Shown here: in pieces, positions 31,701-46,700 of the stretch
How positions within the stretch are numbered: position 1 is the first letter of the stretch
Layout of the letters: each line of letters starts with the position of its first letter
Assembly: GCF_900496995.4 (NCBI RefSeq)
Contig: NC_044004.1
Span: 1,426,001-1,490,000, forward strand
DNA length: 64,000 nucleotides
Direction of reading: 5' to 3'
Source: Aquila chrysaetos chrysaetos
Lineage: Eukaryota > Chordata > Aves > Accipitriformes > Accipitridae
Notes under the pieces: generated by a model
Told to the model about the DNA's origin: nothing
Seen by the model: the letters and a program-made list of their open reading frames with translations, nothing else
Database searches by the model: none
Position numbers and translations under genes: made by a program

Positions 31701-34700
31701 CTGGTTGAGAGATGGTCTCATGACTAATGTACATGATAACAAATAACTTCATAAATAATTGATACTCAGCTTGCTGGCCAAATCACACAGCTGGGGGGAA
31801 ATGATTTTGAGATAAACCCGAACTTTGTTAGGTTTTCCTTCAAATTAATAATAAAAATTGAACTTAAGAGTTGACTAGTACAGTTCTCTTCATTTTTTGT
31901 TTCTCTCAAGTCTTTTAGACCCCCCTCTTTTAAAGAAACATTCCATTTTCATAAGAAAAAACATCATATCTAGTCAAAATGTTTTTCTCAAAAACATGGA
32001 AACAAGTTATTTGACACCATTTCTATCCCTAACGCTGGCTAAGGTGTTAACAAAATGTGACCAGAGCCTGGGAAGCCGCCACTCGCAGCCCAGCAGCCGG
32101 GTGTCCCTCCACCCATCCCTGGTCGCAACATGTCGGAATCCGGCCCCACCTGGGATGCAAGAGCCCCGTGGCTCGGCGGGAGCCCGCTCACAGGTTTGAC
32201 ACCATGCACCTTCCCCAAAAAGTGCCCACTTTGGGGTCGGTGCGGGGAGGGAGGGCTGGACCCCCCGAAATACAGGGATCAAAGTGCTGCGCACCTGCTG
32301 GTGCGGCGGCACCAAGCACTTCCCCGGTGAGGATTTAGAACCGCCTTTCTCACCATCCCTGCTTTGATCATCTCCTTTTGTTTGACACGCCAAGGTATGC
32401 AACTGCACCCGGGGAATGACATTCCCTAAGAGCCTTCGCGACGCTCCCCGGTCACCACGCTGCAAGGAGCAGGGCTGACGTGCTTTTCCAGCCTGGGCTG
32501 TGCCGAGGAAGCAGCCTCGCCGGTCGGGCAGAGCCCCTGCACGCTGCAAGCAGAGCGCTGTGAAGGTTGTGCATCCGCACGGCACGTCCACACAACCTGG
32601 GGTGTGCAACGGTGTGGTCCAGGGCAGAGAAGAGCTCACCAGAAGACGTTCTGGGAAGGTAGCGGCTTTGGAAGGAGAAGACAGCTGGGAGCTGCTGCAC
32701 AAGCAAATAGATTAAACCCCCCTGGTGCTCTGGACCCATCTATTTAGGAAAAAGATTAAAATTTTGTCACGTACACCTGCATCAAGACAACCACTACCAT
32801 TAGTGCCTGGCTTATATTTCTAATGAAGTCATGGCACAGCCTCACCCAAGTGATCAGAGCCTACAACCGTGGATACAACTAAACCCCTGAAGCATCACGC
32901 TGGGAGGGCAGACACACTCATGGAGCAAGAGGTTCCTCTCTTACATGCTTGGAAGTAAAGCAAAGCCAGTAGCAGATAAGGACAGCCCAGGAATAACAAG
33001 TAGATAAGAACAAGCTCAGGAGTGCATTTGGTTTATACTACCCTTTCACTGCCATGTACGTGGATTCACATGTAATTCAGCATATATGTAAAGTAAGGAA
33101 CTACCAGGCAGCCTGGGTAATTTGCAAAGTTTCTTGTTTGACTGCAAATCTGGAACTACTGCTGTGTGTCTAGCAGGTGGCTAACCTGTTAAATCCCTGC
33201 AATGTAGTAGTTTTGTGGAGGATTTCACATAAACAGCTCTGAATTCAGAGTGCTGTTTCCAAACAGTAAGTTTTTAGGGATATATCATTTCTCTGCAGAC
33301 AGTGAACCAGGCTTACACTGAAGTGCAAGAGAGAAATGCATTGCCTCTGACAGGACATCTGGCCAGCACATTTACACCAAAGATGTATCTCAGTGCTGCT
33401 GTCTAACCTCCGGCTGGACATACCTAGAACTAGCATTACAAAGGACCCTTGCTTGAAATTAATTTTATCTCCATTTTCTCTCCCCTCCTTGAAACAATAA
33501 AAAGGAGGAAAGTTGGAATATATGGCTGGTGTGGCTCTTGAGGGTTATCCATTTCAGAAGAATTTTCTGGGTTTTGCCATGGATGCTTTGACCACCAGCA
33601 TCCACCTCCAGCTGCCTGTAGGACTGAGCAGAAAACAGAGGTTCATCTCAGACCTGGCTGGAAAGGGTCTGAATGTGGCACCACGCATACCCCACTATGA
33701 CATGTGTTAGATATAAAGTATGTCAGTGATGGTGTTAGCACTACAAGCTATTCACACTCTATCACATCTGCTGACACCTCTGCACCGTCCCCTGAAAACG
33801 TCACTGCTTTTAGCAAAGCACGAAATGCAAAGTGTCAGCAGCACCTTGGGTGCCATCAGGTTTCTGTATCGAGATGAGCAGGAATATTCCTCATGCTCGA
33901 CAGATGTTTGGCTAGAGATGTGTAATCGCTTTTGAGACAGCTACAAGGCTTAAGATGTTACTGCCCTCACCTTAAATGGGAACAATTGACTCTGCCCTGA
34001 AGCAGAGCAGAAGAGTTTGCAGAATTTATGGGTCAGTTATGGGACAGCAACTTCCACCACTTCCTTGGTGGGCTTGGCAGTGTTAGGTTAATGGTTGGAT
34101 TTTATGATCTTACAGGTCTTTTCCAACCTAAATGATTCTATGATCAAGGGTGGGAGTTTTTAACTTCAGCTTCAGGAGTTGCAAATTAGTGTATCACAGC
34201 TTCTCTAAAGAAAAATAATATGCATATCAAAAAACCCCAACACTTTAATCAGATGGGAAGAAGAAAAACATGGCATTTTAGGTTACTCCCCAACCAAACG
34301 GGAACAGAGCACAATTGCCCATGTGGCAACGAGCTCCCCTCACCCAGTGGCACGTTTGTTTCTGGTGCTCTAGAAATGACTGATGATAACAGTGTCAGCA
34401 GATGGGATAATAATATACGACAGCAGGCACCTAAGGCTGCAAGGTAGCTTCAACTACTCGGGGTGTCCCTACCTGTCCTGTAGCAGAGCAGTTCAACAGC
34501 CGTGTTTCACTCCTGTGCTCCGGCTCCCATGTTTGTTCGCTGCCCCAAACCAGCCCACCAGTAAGGTACCAGCTCTAACCTTCCAGTTCCCCATGGGAAC
34601 CCTTCTGGTGTCTCAAGATGACATCAATGATGCACAGACATGGTGAGATGAATGAAAGCCACTCCTAGGAGCTGAGTTTGGTTAGCACTGGGCTCACACG

Positions 34701-37700
34701 GCTCTCAGACCCTCTCAAGCCTTCCAGCTTTATAAACAGATTGAAAGGTCAACCCGCCCCACATCACAATGTTTCCAAGTCATTGCAAAATTGTGGATTT
34801 GAGTCTTCTGGGAAAGAAGAGCATTGCCCACAGCACCAGAAACCTCAAGTATTTAAAACACAAAACAAAACAAATAAAAGCTTTGAAACCATAAGGTTTC
34901 AAACCATACCGTTTCAAATAGCAAGGTAAAAAACAAAAGTTCTTTCTGTCTGTCTTCCGGAGAAAAGAGACATTTCCATTTCTCTCTAGCAATCCAGGAA
35001 GGTGAAGGGCTTTCCTTCCTTTCACACAGTCACTGCTATCCAGGAGGTGCCAGCCTGTGTCCCTGGTGAGCACGGCACCTTGTTCTGCAATGCTTTGCAA
35101 GGGATCAAGGGGTAAGACACAAGTAACACAAACTTACCACCCATACAGAGAAATGTAGAAGCTCAAGCACAAGACTGAACGAAGAATTGAAGCTGTGATG
35201 GAGGGAAGCTAAGACCATCGCATAAGGTGTCTGCCATGAAGCAAAGAACCACACAAAAGGCCTCTGCAGGAGCTAAGATGCCTTTCCTCCTTCACTCTGG
35301 AGAAGAAGATCTGTTCATGCGTAGGAGGTAAGTGCTCATGAGGTAAACTCTCAGTTTGCCACACTGAATTAATTTCTACAGGAGCTCTGGAGAGGTGGAT
35401 GTCTTAGGCTGGTACCACAGCAGAAACAGGTGTTCTGACCTCAGGTCACCCAGCTTCATGGGGTAAGGACCCTTCTTCAGGAAAGGACTTTCTCCCAAAA
35501 CTGTGCATGGCATTCAGTCTATAGCGTGTAGGGCAAAAGAAACTTCTGCCTGGCCTCAAGGAAGAAAACTCACATTACATGATGTAGGCTTTGTGGGGGA
35601 ATATTCAAGCCAACTGAATGTTGGGTGGAAAAGTCATCAACCCACCTAAAATATGATCTTAAGAACCCCCAAAATTGCAGAGTTTAGGGTCACTGCTCCT
35701 TGCTGGAATGAAAGGCATTCACAAAAAGAGTTAGAAGCATCTCTCCTCTTTTGGAAGAAAAAAATCCTACTTTTGAATATGGACATTATGAATGTAGCAG
35801 GTTTCCCTTTTGATGAAAATGAGCTATTAGGTCCATTCTGGTAAGAATCCCTCCAGCGGTTCTGTTGAGGAAGAGAGCATTTGTTGCTATTTAGTGAGAA
35901 CATCAAACCCTGCAATTCTCCTGCTATTAAGAAGGAAGAGCATGATGAGTATTGCAGGATTTAGGGATGTCCTCGTTGCTTTAAAGCTAAGCAAGTTCCT
36001 CAGGATCCCAACCTCCATCACATTTCCTCTTCTTGAAGGACCGACAGCCTCACTAGAAACAGGCTGCTAGGTCCAAATGATTTAAAAAGCAATTACAGAT
36101 AATTATATATACCTGTGCTTGGAAACGTGATTAATAAGGCATTCTTGCTTACAGCAGGCAAGTCTGGACAACTGGCTGCCTTCCTTAGCTCATATCCTTA
36201 ACGTCTCACTTGGAGTAGCCTGAGCTACGGGTGCTTCAGATGAGCTAAACCAACTGTCTCTGAGTATGCAGAAAAGGACATCTCCAACACTATGCAAAAA
36301 GAGAGGGGTAAGCCAGGCAACAGCCGGGGAAGAGCCGGGGACAAACCCAGTTGCACCAAATAAAGAGGCTGATGGCAACCAAGAAAGGGGACTGAGTTTT
36401 CAAGGTGGGCTGGCAGCAAGAGAGGAAAGGTCTTGGCTTTCAGGCCAAGGAGAAACCAACAAAACCAAGGACCTGCAGGAGGACTGCACAGGGCAGGAGG
36501 AGACGGGGATGGCCATCTCTGCAGGCTCCCCAGGGAGCAGGGCAGGAATCCGTGGGGGAAGTGCTTCGGGAGGAGCCGGTCTGTTTACTGTAGGTGCTGC
36601 TGAAAGGTGTCCTGAAGAAAGACAGCAATTAACAGGCCTGGAAAAAAAATGGCTTCTTTCCACAAAGTGCCTTTTAAGTATGTTTTTTGAGCCACTTTAA
36701 GGGTTAATGTTTAGCTGTTTATCCGGAGTTGTCGGATGTCAGCTCTTTCTTTTGACTCCTAATGGCTTATAGCCATCAGGAGGTGAAGACTCCTCAAAAG
36801 AGATGGTGTCAGGAATGTTTTTTTATGCCCACTAGCACCCACACACCTGCAGCAGCCTGTGCTTGCAGGATAGATAGTTTACATACTTGAACCTGTATCC
36901 CAGGGACAGAGATATAAACATGAAACCAGATCCTGTCTGACACCGCTGCTGAAGCCCCTGGGCAGTACAAAGGGGTCCCTTCTCCCACACCCACCTCGAA
37001 TGACCACAAATAACAGTTCACTTCAAGCTGTCGCTTCCCAGCAAGAAAAAGCTCTGCTGGTCCACATTATGATATTAGGGCCAGATCCTGTAAAATTTTC
37101 AGCACCTTTGAATCCCATGAATGCTGGTTGTGAAACAAAGGACCACTCTCAACGAGCAGACTTCAAAAACCAGCTTGGTAACAAATCAAAGCCTCTCGGA
37201 CAGGGAACGCGAGAACAAAGACACAGGCTCCAAATCAATCAGAGCACTGCTCACTCGTGACCCTCCCCAGACAAGAGATGTCATTGAGCCTAATAATTAC
37301 ACCGCGAGGTGCAAACAGGCTGAGCACTTGTAAATCTAACCACCCCAATGTTTCCTATGGGCTTGTAAAGAGTGATGGTGGAGCTGATGCCCCTGAATAC
37401 CAGATCCTTCCTCCTCCTCTTGGAAAGAAGGACATTTGCTCCCAGAAGAAGTGACTGAGACCTCCCAATCCATTAGGGAGCGAGTAGGCATGGGAAATGC
37501 TTTGATTTTGAGAAAGACATGGGGGAAAAAAGAACATGGAAAGGGGAGATGTCCTGATCCAGAAATATTCTTCACTTTGTGCAAGTGGTTCCTTCTTTCC
37601 TGGTCATGTCTCAAGTAAGCATCCCCACAGCAAGAGGAGTTTCAGTCATGCCAGGACATGAATCAAAAGGGCACTGCAACAAATTATGCTGTGAGTTTGG

Positions 37701-40700
37701 GAAATGGGAGGTGGCCCTGCAATGAGGCAGATGCTGCGTCTGTCAGATTATCACCTATGGATTTGCATCTGGAACTGCTGCTGCATCCAGCCAGACGAGG
37801 GCAGAAGGAAATTACTGTGCCACAACATCTTCCCTATCCTCCTGCTACAGACCCAGAAAAAGAACTTGAGAGAGCATCACACAGTAGCAGTGTGGAAGCA
37901 CTGTGGAGTAGCAGTGGGGAGTTACGATACAATAGTGAGAATTTGGGGGTTTTCGTGACCTGAGGGGGGAAAACAAGGACGTCACAGTCAGGTAGAATTT
38001 GGAACTTTGGGTCTATTTGATTTTTAGGAGCTCTCTGCAGAAGCATCAACCTGTATTGAAGCCCTCCCTGAAGCAGGAGGGGGCTTGCGGCTGTTGGTTC
38101 AGCAACTCAGGCTAAAGCACCACTGGAAGCGGAGGAGAGGACTACCAAGCTTGAAGTGTCCCCATGTGTTTAGGAATACCTTCACCTGGGAGATGTGCTC
38201 GAGAAGGGGTTTTAGAGCATGTGAGCCTGCCTACGTCCTTGGCCTGAATACGCCTGAGGTCCCCAAAAAGCTCTGCTGTCACTTTGGCTTGGAAGTTTAT
38301 AGTATGGAGAGTGGGTCTGGCCTTGCAAGCTCTAAAGCAAATACGGTGAAAGCTCCAGGCTTCTTTCTGTCTGTGTCACACTGGAGACGATGGCAGAGAG
38401 AGAGACTCAAGGTGGGAGCAGGAACTAGCGCAGATCTCTGCAGCCAAGTGCAAGTCATAGAACCATAGAATAGAATCATAGAATGGTTTGGGTTGGAAGG
38501 GACCTTAAAGTTCATCTAGTTCCAACCCCCCTGCCATGGGCAGGGACACCTTCCACTAGATAGATTGCTCCTGACAGAAGAACCTGTGTAGGAGGCCTAC
38601 AATGGGTTGGGAACAGTCCATGGGCATCTACAGAGCACAGGAATAACACCGACAATTACTGAGGCAGTTAATGATAACAGCTCATCATCACCCTCTGGGG
38701 AGACCCTTCCAGCTCCTGGCGCATCTCTCTGCAAGGCTAAGCACAACCACGAACCCAGCCAAACCATCTCAGGCCACCTAAATACTTTCAGTAATGCACA
38801 GACTCCTCCGTGCCAGCGGGCTCCTGGGCAGCAGCTTTCCTGCGCGACGCAATTAGAAGGAAACTAAAAGTTGTTAAGTGAATTGAGGGAATCTACAGCA
38901 CAGGAAACAAGCTACTGTGATTTTTTTTTTTTTTCCTGGTTGCTTTGACAGAAAAGGTGTTCTGCAGATGCCAGGCTGCTGAGGGGGGCGAAGGGGGAGA
39001 GCAGTGGAGGTGTAAAGGGAAAGCCAAAGGGTAGGGCCAAGGGGAAGCGGTGTGTGAAGTCTGGCTCCTCAGGAAACACACGCCGGGTCTGCAAACCCTG
39101 CCCCGACAGCTGGCGCAGGTGAAGGAAAACCTGAGCTAGGGGCTGAGAAGGGGGGCTAAGCCGGGAACACATCGTCTCCTCTTCTGCTTGACGCTCTTAA
39201 CGAGAGAGGGCTGGTGAGAGCAGGGAGGGAAAGGAGATGTCAGAGAAGCAAATGGTAAAAGCACTCCTGTCTCAAACCAAGGGAGATTGAAACCTTTCCA
39301 AAAACATTGGCTGTTTAGTCCAGAGTCAGGTTCAAGTTCACTGCTCACCCCTCAGCGAGAAGCCTCAGGGCAACTTCTCCTGTTCAGCAGACTGCAGTTA
39401 CTGCACGGTCACCTTCGTGAGACGTACAGGTGACTCCTGCTGTGCTGCGTGACTAAGGTCCCATCTCTCTGCATGAGCTACTGAGACAGCAGAATTGAGT
39501 ACTGGAGGCTGGTCCCACGGTGCTTTGAGCTGCTCTGGTGACTTCATGAAGATTCACGGCCAAGGTTGTAATTTGATTTGGAGCAGGGAAGGATTTGTCA
39601 CAAAAAAAGCTGGTGACAAACACTTCAGTCACCAGACTGACAGCAAGGGTAGGCTCCACCAGAAATACGGGAGGACAGATGTACCCTTCGCTTTGTGTGC
39701 AAGTCTCAGGCACTTAAAGCAAAGGTTGAAGAGATCTTTGCCTTTCCACTGCTCAGTTGAGGCATGGTCCTGTCATGGCGCAGGAAGACATGACTCTCCT
39801 GTAATGCAAGATTAAGGCCATGGTCCTCTAATGTCAAAACTCAGCTCAGATAAGCCCTATAAATCATAAATCAAATTAACCTAGAGAGGTCCCATACTAA
39901 AATTACCGCACCACAACTTCCTGAATACTTGCAACGGGACAGGCAGGGCTACAGCTGCATGAAACAGCATGAACCAGAATCCAGTCTCAGGCTCGGGGAC
40001 AACTGGTATGGCACAGTTTGCATCCATACGGCCAAACTCTTCCCCCAAAGAGGGAAGTTTTATTCCTTGGGAGCAGTCCCTGGGTGGGCTCCCCTCTAGC
40101 ATTAGCTGCAAAGCCAAAACTGATCCAGAGAAGACGCATACAATTAACCTGGCTGGACACCATGGGCCTGTGACCCAGCTTCTGCTCAGACCCTCCTGGG
40201 TTTAGAAGGATAGACGTAATTTATGATTTCCTTAGGCTACTATTTCTTACCAAAGATGGGCTAGCAACTTACATTTGAGTTTTGTGCAACCATGTCTGGC
40301 CTTTGTGTGTAGTCATGGCAGCATCATTCTGCTGTTCCCCAAACATCACCTCCTCTCCAATCACCTTGCCCTTCCAGGCGCAGGACTGTGCTCTGGAAGT
40401 GGTCGCTGATTTGTCCTCCAACCTCTGACAGAACGAGTCCATCCTTACCAAAGATCACCAGATGCAAACCTTGCTAAGCACCATCCTTCTTCTGAAGGCC
40501 AGAACATTTCCAAATACCATAGGTTTTCTCTCCAGCCCTACCTGAACCACATCAGTATTCAACCACCCAGTATCATATAAATCCTGGGAGTTTCTGCTCA
40601 AGTAAAAAGTTTCATGGGCATTAAAGAAGCTCACAGATCACCTCTCCATTTTAAGTTCATGTGGAAAATAAAGATACTCTTGCCTATGTCAACAGTTACT

Positions 40701-43700
40701 TTGCCAGAAGAGGAACTGGATCAGTACATAGGAGAGGAACCTCAGATGAATCTCAATGCTTCAGAAGTCAACGATGGCGCATTGCCTGTGTGTCAGTATG
40801 AAACCAAACCTTCGGGGCACGGCTTGAATCTTCTGCAGTCTTTGGGAGACACATACCACTGTGCTTCCAGCCTCCTGCCAGTCCTTAAGGACCTTGTGCC
40901 CCTTCTTTTCTAAGAGGAGTTCCTTCCAAGACCAACCTCCATCCCAAGGGTAGACTTTGGCCAGCACACTCAGGTTACCACACTCTCACGAAACCGTTCC
41001 TCAGACCCAGAAGCAAAGAAATACCACAGAACTTCTCACTTCTCAAAAATTTTTCCCCATGGCAGCTGGCAAATCCTTTCCTTTGCTTCTCATCCAAGTT
41101 GGACAAAATTACTGCAGAGAATCCCTCCTGCTCCCCTCCCCCCGTGCAATGTAATCCTAAGGGAGAAATGGTTTCATGGGGACCCCCTGCTGTCTTGCAT
41201 CTGATTTCCCTCCTAAGTATGGTATAGGGAAGCGTCTCGAGGGCTATGGCTGTGACCTCCATACAGCTCTTTTGTCAAGTGCCATTTCATTAAAAAATCA
41301 GCCTTTTAACTGTGGACACATTTCAACCTCACCAAATCTGCTAATTATTGACAGTTGGTGAAGAGGAGATTTCACTTGTTCCTCCTGTTAAACTGCATCT
41401 AATTAGTAATTACTGGTTCACTGTCATCTTTACTGCAATAATCCCACTGCACATTGGCTCATTAACCTTTTGCTTTTCTAAAGCAGCCTGCCAACAAGAT
41501 GAAGGCTAAAACAGATTGGAAAACAATAGCTCAGCCTTGGATTTTAGGCTGTTTATTCCCCTTGTCCTGGAGATCCAAAAGGAAGATTATTTTTAAGAAA
41601 AGGCTTTCAGCTGAAACCAGCCTAATTCCGGAAGATGGCTTGTTTTGCCCTAACCAGCAACCGAGGCCCTTTAAACTTAACCCACGGTGAGGGCATGTGT
41701 ATTATAGCTAGTGGAAGGGTTTCTCTGCCATCAGCTCTTGCTTCAGCTCCGTTTCTCACCTGGGTTTATCCTTCTTTATCAGTACGATCCAGCACACTGG
41801 GCATGGGATGAGGCAAGTTTTGGTGGGTTTGCAGCACCCTGGAAGCTCAATAGCATCCTCTTGGATGCTGAAAAATGAATGATCTGGATGAGCAGGGACC
41901 AAAGGGTGGAAAATCAGTGGAGCAACCCCATGGTTATTTCTTTTGCTGCTACACTGAATTTCATTTGCACAAGTCCCATTTTCAGTTTGGAACTGTCACA
42001 GCTGTTTCTATTGGCAGTGCATAGCTGAGTAGGAGTTGTCAGTGGGGATGCTGTAGGATAGGCGGTTAGAAAAGAGATTCCCCGGGGGGCATGGGAGGCA
42101 GTTGGAGGTTGTGGGCTAAATGCATTAACTAGATGTTTCTCCTAAACTTAACAGCAGTGAATTACTTAATGCATATTGATGCATTTAGGTACTGGATTTA
42201 ACACTATACTGGGATGAAAAGTGTATTTCTCAGCATCTTAAGTGTGCTTAGTCGCAAGGACCCATGTCTTTATGGCTGACACTAGGGTTTTATTTTTATA
42301 AGGTGATCTTCAAAACCATAACATCTAGAAACAAGCTGTAATTCTGGAGCACTGTTGCAGACATCAAAGTGGATTCCATCTGTACAAAATCAACGTGTAA
42401 GGCCTTAGCTAGACTAAATACCGACCCAGGAGAAGATCTGGATGTGTTATCCTTCCCAGCACACGAAGGTTGTTCAGCTCCAGAATTTTCATTTACCTAA
42501 TATTGGTGTTTCTGTATGCAACCAGAGCTGAATTCTGATTTCTCTTATGTTATTTTAAAACAGGTATAATTCTGAAACAGCTACAGCTGATGTGATAAGG
42601 TGGCTGCATTTATCTAGCACATCTATTAAATCTATTGCAAGGCTTCAATTCTGCTTGAAAACTAATTGTAAGTTTGAGGCCCTTTAGAAGAGTGGATCAA
42701 AGGTGGCCAGTCAAGCTCCCATGCTAAAACAAGCGCTCAGTAACACATCAGCTTCTGTGTTTGCTCTCTGACTGAAGAAAAAGGACTGTGAATGTGTGAC
42801 TAAGGGCAGAATTTGGCTCATTTACAATTCCTGAAAGGGTTGCTGCTCAGACCATAATCATATTTTTGGAACAGAACACGCCTATTACAACTTGTTGTTA
42901 ATAATTTACTCCCTGGGTAACGCTCATTACAACAGCATCATCTCAGTCATGTTATGTTCATAGCTGCTTCAGCTACTGCAGTTATGGGAAAAAGCAAATA
43001 CACACATGCATACATATATACACATGCATATACATATAGAGAGAGGTCAATGTTCAAACACTCAAAGTCTATTAACTTAGTTATCCGACAAGTTCATGGA
43101 CCAGTGATGAGTGACCAAGAAATCACCCATTCTGAGAAACACTCTTTGCAAGGAAACTCAGATTTCCTATCCAAGACTGTGAAGAAACAGCTCTGGAGAG
43201 ATTGTTGCAGATAAATCACTTGCTCTGCTCACTTGAGCAGCCCCACAGCCACCACCAATGAGATTTTGCAGAATGGAAGGAACGCCCTTTACACACACAC
43301 TCACACACATTTATAATGAATGCAGACATAACTGGAAGACTGATCGGACCAGGCTGCTATGGAGAATCTGATTCCTTTGCATCAACAGATGTGAGGTCCA
43401 GCTGTGTGCATGGAGCTAACTCCAGTTGAGCATAGCTGAGATCCCAGTAGGTAATGAGCTATACCAGCAGCTGTAATGGTTTCTTTTCATTGACATGAAG
43501 CGTGGGCAGAGAGCACGTCATTCTGTTTGATCTACTAATCAGCGCTGATTCATGTTTACACTGCAGATAGCATTTCATCTGCTTTTAGAAGGTCATTTTC
43601 AAGTGATGCTGTATGGTTTCAGTATTGCCTGATGCCTGCAATTTTAATATCCTCTGAGGGAAGCCAGATCTTAATTTTCCTCGTGGGCTACAATTCATTC

Positions 43701-46700
43701 AGCTCTTAGCATCAACACCGTATTTCATGCTGTAATATCAGATACTATACATTATAAATTATCTGTCACCCATAAAGCTAAAATACAAAAGGCAAAAAGA
43801 CCTTGAGGGCTTAATTTTTAGATAAAGGAACTAAGGCAATGAATAATTATTTTTGTAGAGCCCAAAGTGTTTAACTCTGAATGCCTCAGATTCTGGTACC
43901 AAAACTTTAGTTCCCACTGACCTTAGTAGGCACTTACTATTTTGGAGAAGTCCATGCTAAGCAATGCCTACAAAAAATACTGGAAATGTACAAAATGATG
44001 AATTTCAAAAGAGAATTGTGGGGTGAATTTCCTGTCTATGTTGAAAGAATGGTTTGGTTTGGCCAATGCTATTAAACATGTGTGTCATCAGTAAGAAGGG
44101 AGAAAATACACCATGACTGCCACTTAAGGCTTGAGATGAGACAAAGTCTGGGAAAGTGGTAAGTAATTAAGAGCCCAGGTCACTGATACAGAGACCTCTG
44201 GATCACATGGTGATCTGTGGAAAAGAAGTCAATGTGTATCAGGCTATGGTCAAACACAAAATTGCCTCTGGGCACAAAGAGTGTATGTACCTATGGCATG
44301 GGGCACCATTTTGGGGGAACGGTGGCAATGTAACCTTTGGGTAAATGAAGTTGAGGTCTTGCTTCCCTGATTATCTTGAAAAGAGACCTCCCAGGAAAGG
44401 CCATGGCTACCTTCTGGTGGGGGAAGCTCCTTTCCCTGGAAATAGGAGCATAAGCGATGCTCTATGTCCAAGTCTCCTTCCAACAGGAACTTTGGACATC
44501 CTCTGGGCATGTACCTTGAATGGGTGCGAGACCCAGAAATACTCCTCAGTCTTTCATAACCAAAACCTCTGAGCAGAACTTGGCATCACAGCAAAAACCT
44601 GACGGACAGGGAGCTAATGTTGAGCTCATGCCAAAATGATTAACACGCTCTGTGGATGTACGAATTCAAGTAGAAGCAGGCAAATCACATTGCTCCTGCA
44701 ACTGGTACTTGTGCAACTTCTTACTGGAATACTGTGTCTGGTTCTTATGGAAGTGCTCCAAAAAGGATGTTGACTAATTAGAAAAAGTTTAAGGAAGAGC
44801 CATATGAATCATTAAAGCTTCAGAAAACATGTCTTTTAGCAAGAGACTCCAAGATTGAGCTATATTCAGTTTCTTAAAGAGAAGATTAAGGGACAGTTTT
44901 ATCTCAGCCTGTAAACAGCTAGAAGGACAACAAAAAATTTGTAACACGTTTTTCAGTCTAGCAGACAAGTGTACAACAAGATTCCCTGGCTAGAAGTCAT
45001 GGATAAACCCATCCAGACCGAAAAAAGTGAATTAACCAGTAGAGACTGTGACAGCAATTTCTGATCAACTGTTCTACTTGACACAAAAAGAACTCCAGCG
45101 AAGTCCTTTGCTCTGTTTGATAGAGGTTTTATCACTTTATAATAGTGACCCTCCCTGTAAATGTACAAATTTACAATCTGCAAATCTATAAGCTCCAAAC
45201 ACCAAATGGTCAATATTAATGACTTACAAATAAATACACCCTAGCAATTTGTTCAACTTAGGTACGAGTGATTTCATTAGTCATTCTGCCTGTTCCTTGG
45301 CTAGTTTTCCTCTGTTCACTCCCAGGTTGTGTCTTCCCAGAGCCAGGCTAGAAGATGAAAAGGCAGAAACCCTCAAAGAAGCTCTGGGAAAGTACATCCA
45401 CATCAAACGTATATCCCAGGCTCTTTACTTAATGGGCAAAAACTTGTTTTCACTAGGTTAGCACCGAGGAAACACCACTGTCATGGGAGAGGGTGAGCCA
45501 AGCCATGTTCTCCCTGGTGCAGCTCAGCTCTGACTAAGCTCACGTCCCCAGACAAGACAGGATGAACCCAGCTGGAGTCTCAGAGCAGAAGTCATCAGTC
45601 AGAAACACCAACATCCCTTGACTTGTGATCTGATCAGACTTCACCTAGGTATCACTAAAGAGGGACAGGATACCCACTGTGCTAGCTGAGACACTCCTCT
45701 GACTGGCGATCAAGTAGGCAGAACGTTATCCTCATACATTTAAAGAAACACCCTATTCCAACCTGGTTGTCCCCCTGATCCCTGGTGTTTTGATTACTAA
45801 ATGTCCTCCACATGGGAGAGGCCTGGAGCAGACCATCCCTGTGGGAGAACAACGGATGCGATGGAAGGGAGGAGGATCACACAGGACCATCCTTGCCTGT
45901 AAAAGATGCGTTTGCTGGGTGGAACTAAGGTTTCTCCCACCACAGGATCCAAACACTGGTTAGAAGTATGGAAAGCCACGTGATATTGATCTGTGCTACG
46001 CTAGCATGCCCTAACAGGAGGGACTAACATAACCATCATCTGCCCGGTGAATCTACAGTTGTTCAAGTGAAGACAGCAACCGACTTCATCCAAAAATGGA
46101 GGAGGCCCCATAGGAATGAGACTATTATCCAGGAAGGCAAAACAAGCAGTGGCATTGGTAAGCCCCTCTGAGATATCCCACCACAGTGACCAAACATGTA
46201 CTGACCTCGGACATCTGCGGGAAGAGACTGATGGCCAAGGGAAGGGCCAGGCCAAAGGCAGCGAGGCACACAAGGCTTTGGACTGGGAGAATCATCCGGG
46301 GACGGGATCTCAGGAGTGATGTTCTGGAAAGGAAAGGGTTTGTTAGACCATTTCATAGACCAGGTAAGCGCATGCCATCATCAGCACAGACACTGGTGTT
46401 CACCTAGACCCACTGGTCTCCCTCTCCCTAACTGGTCTAGGTTTCTTCTTAGTAGGTCATCAACAAGTTCACCCACAAAAGATCCCGAGTCCTGCACACT
46501 GTGCTTTTGCATTTGCTGTGGTTACACAGCCCACACCAACCTAAGTGCTCGGATCTAAATCAAAACAGGATCACTTCACACATGCTTCCCCCATTTCAAA
46601 CCATCTCGCACTGGAGTAAATGGCACACGACATAATCTGGCTGCATGCAGGTGTCACCTGCATTAAGACTCTGGAGACTAAGTTGAGTGAGCAGAAAGAA

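Larger units (their letters stand above)
25799..46205 (-). other. SFXN5: SFXN5 last intron (20.4 kb)
   Basis: Very long final intron with a GTCAGT donor and a CACAG acceptor. It contains CR1 remnants (27660-28035, about 31500-31760, 34064-34146, 38455-38565, 44690-45230) and several TAAT-rich non-repetitive blocks. Between these it is unremarkable, with only short chance frames. No other exon or RNA gene was recognised. Confidence 0.85.
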
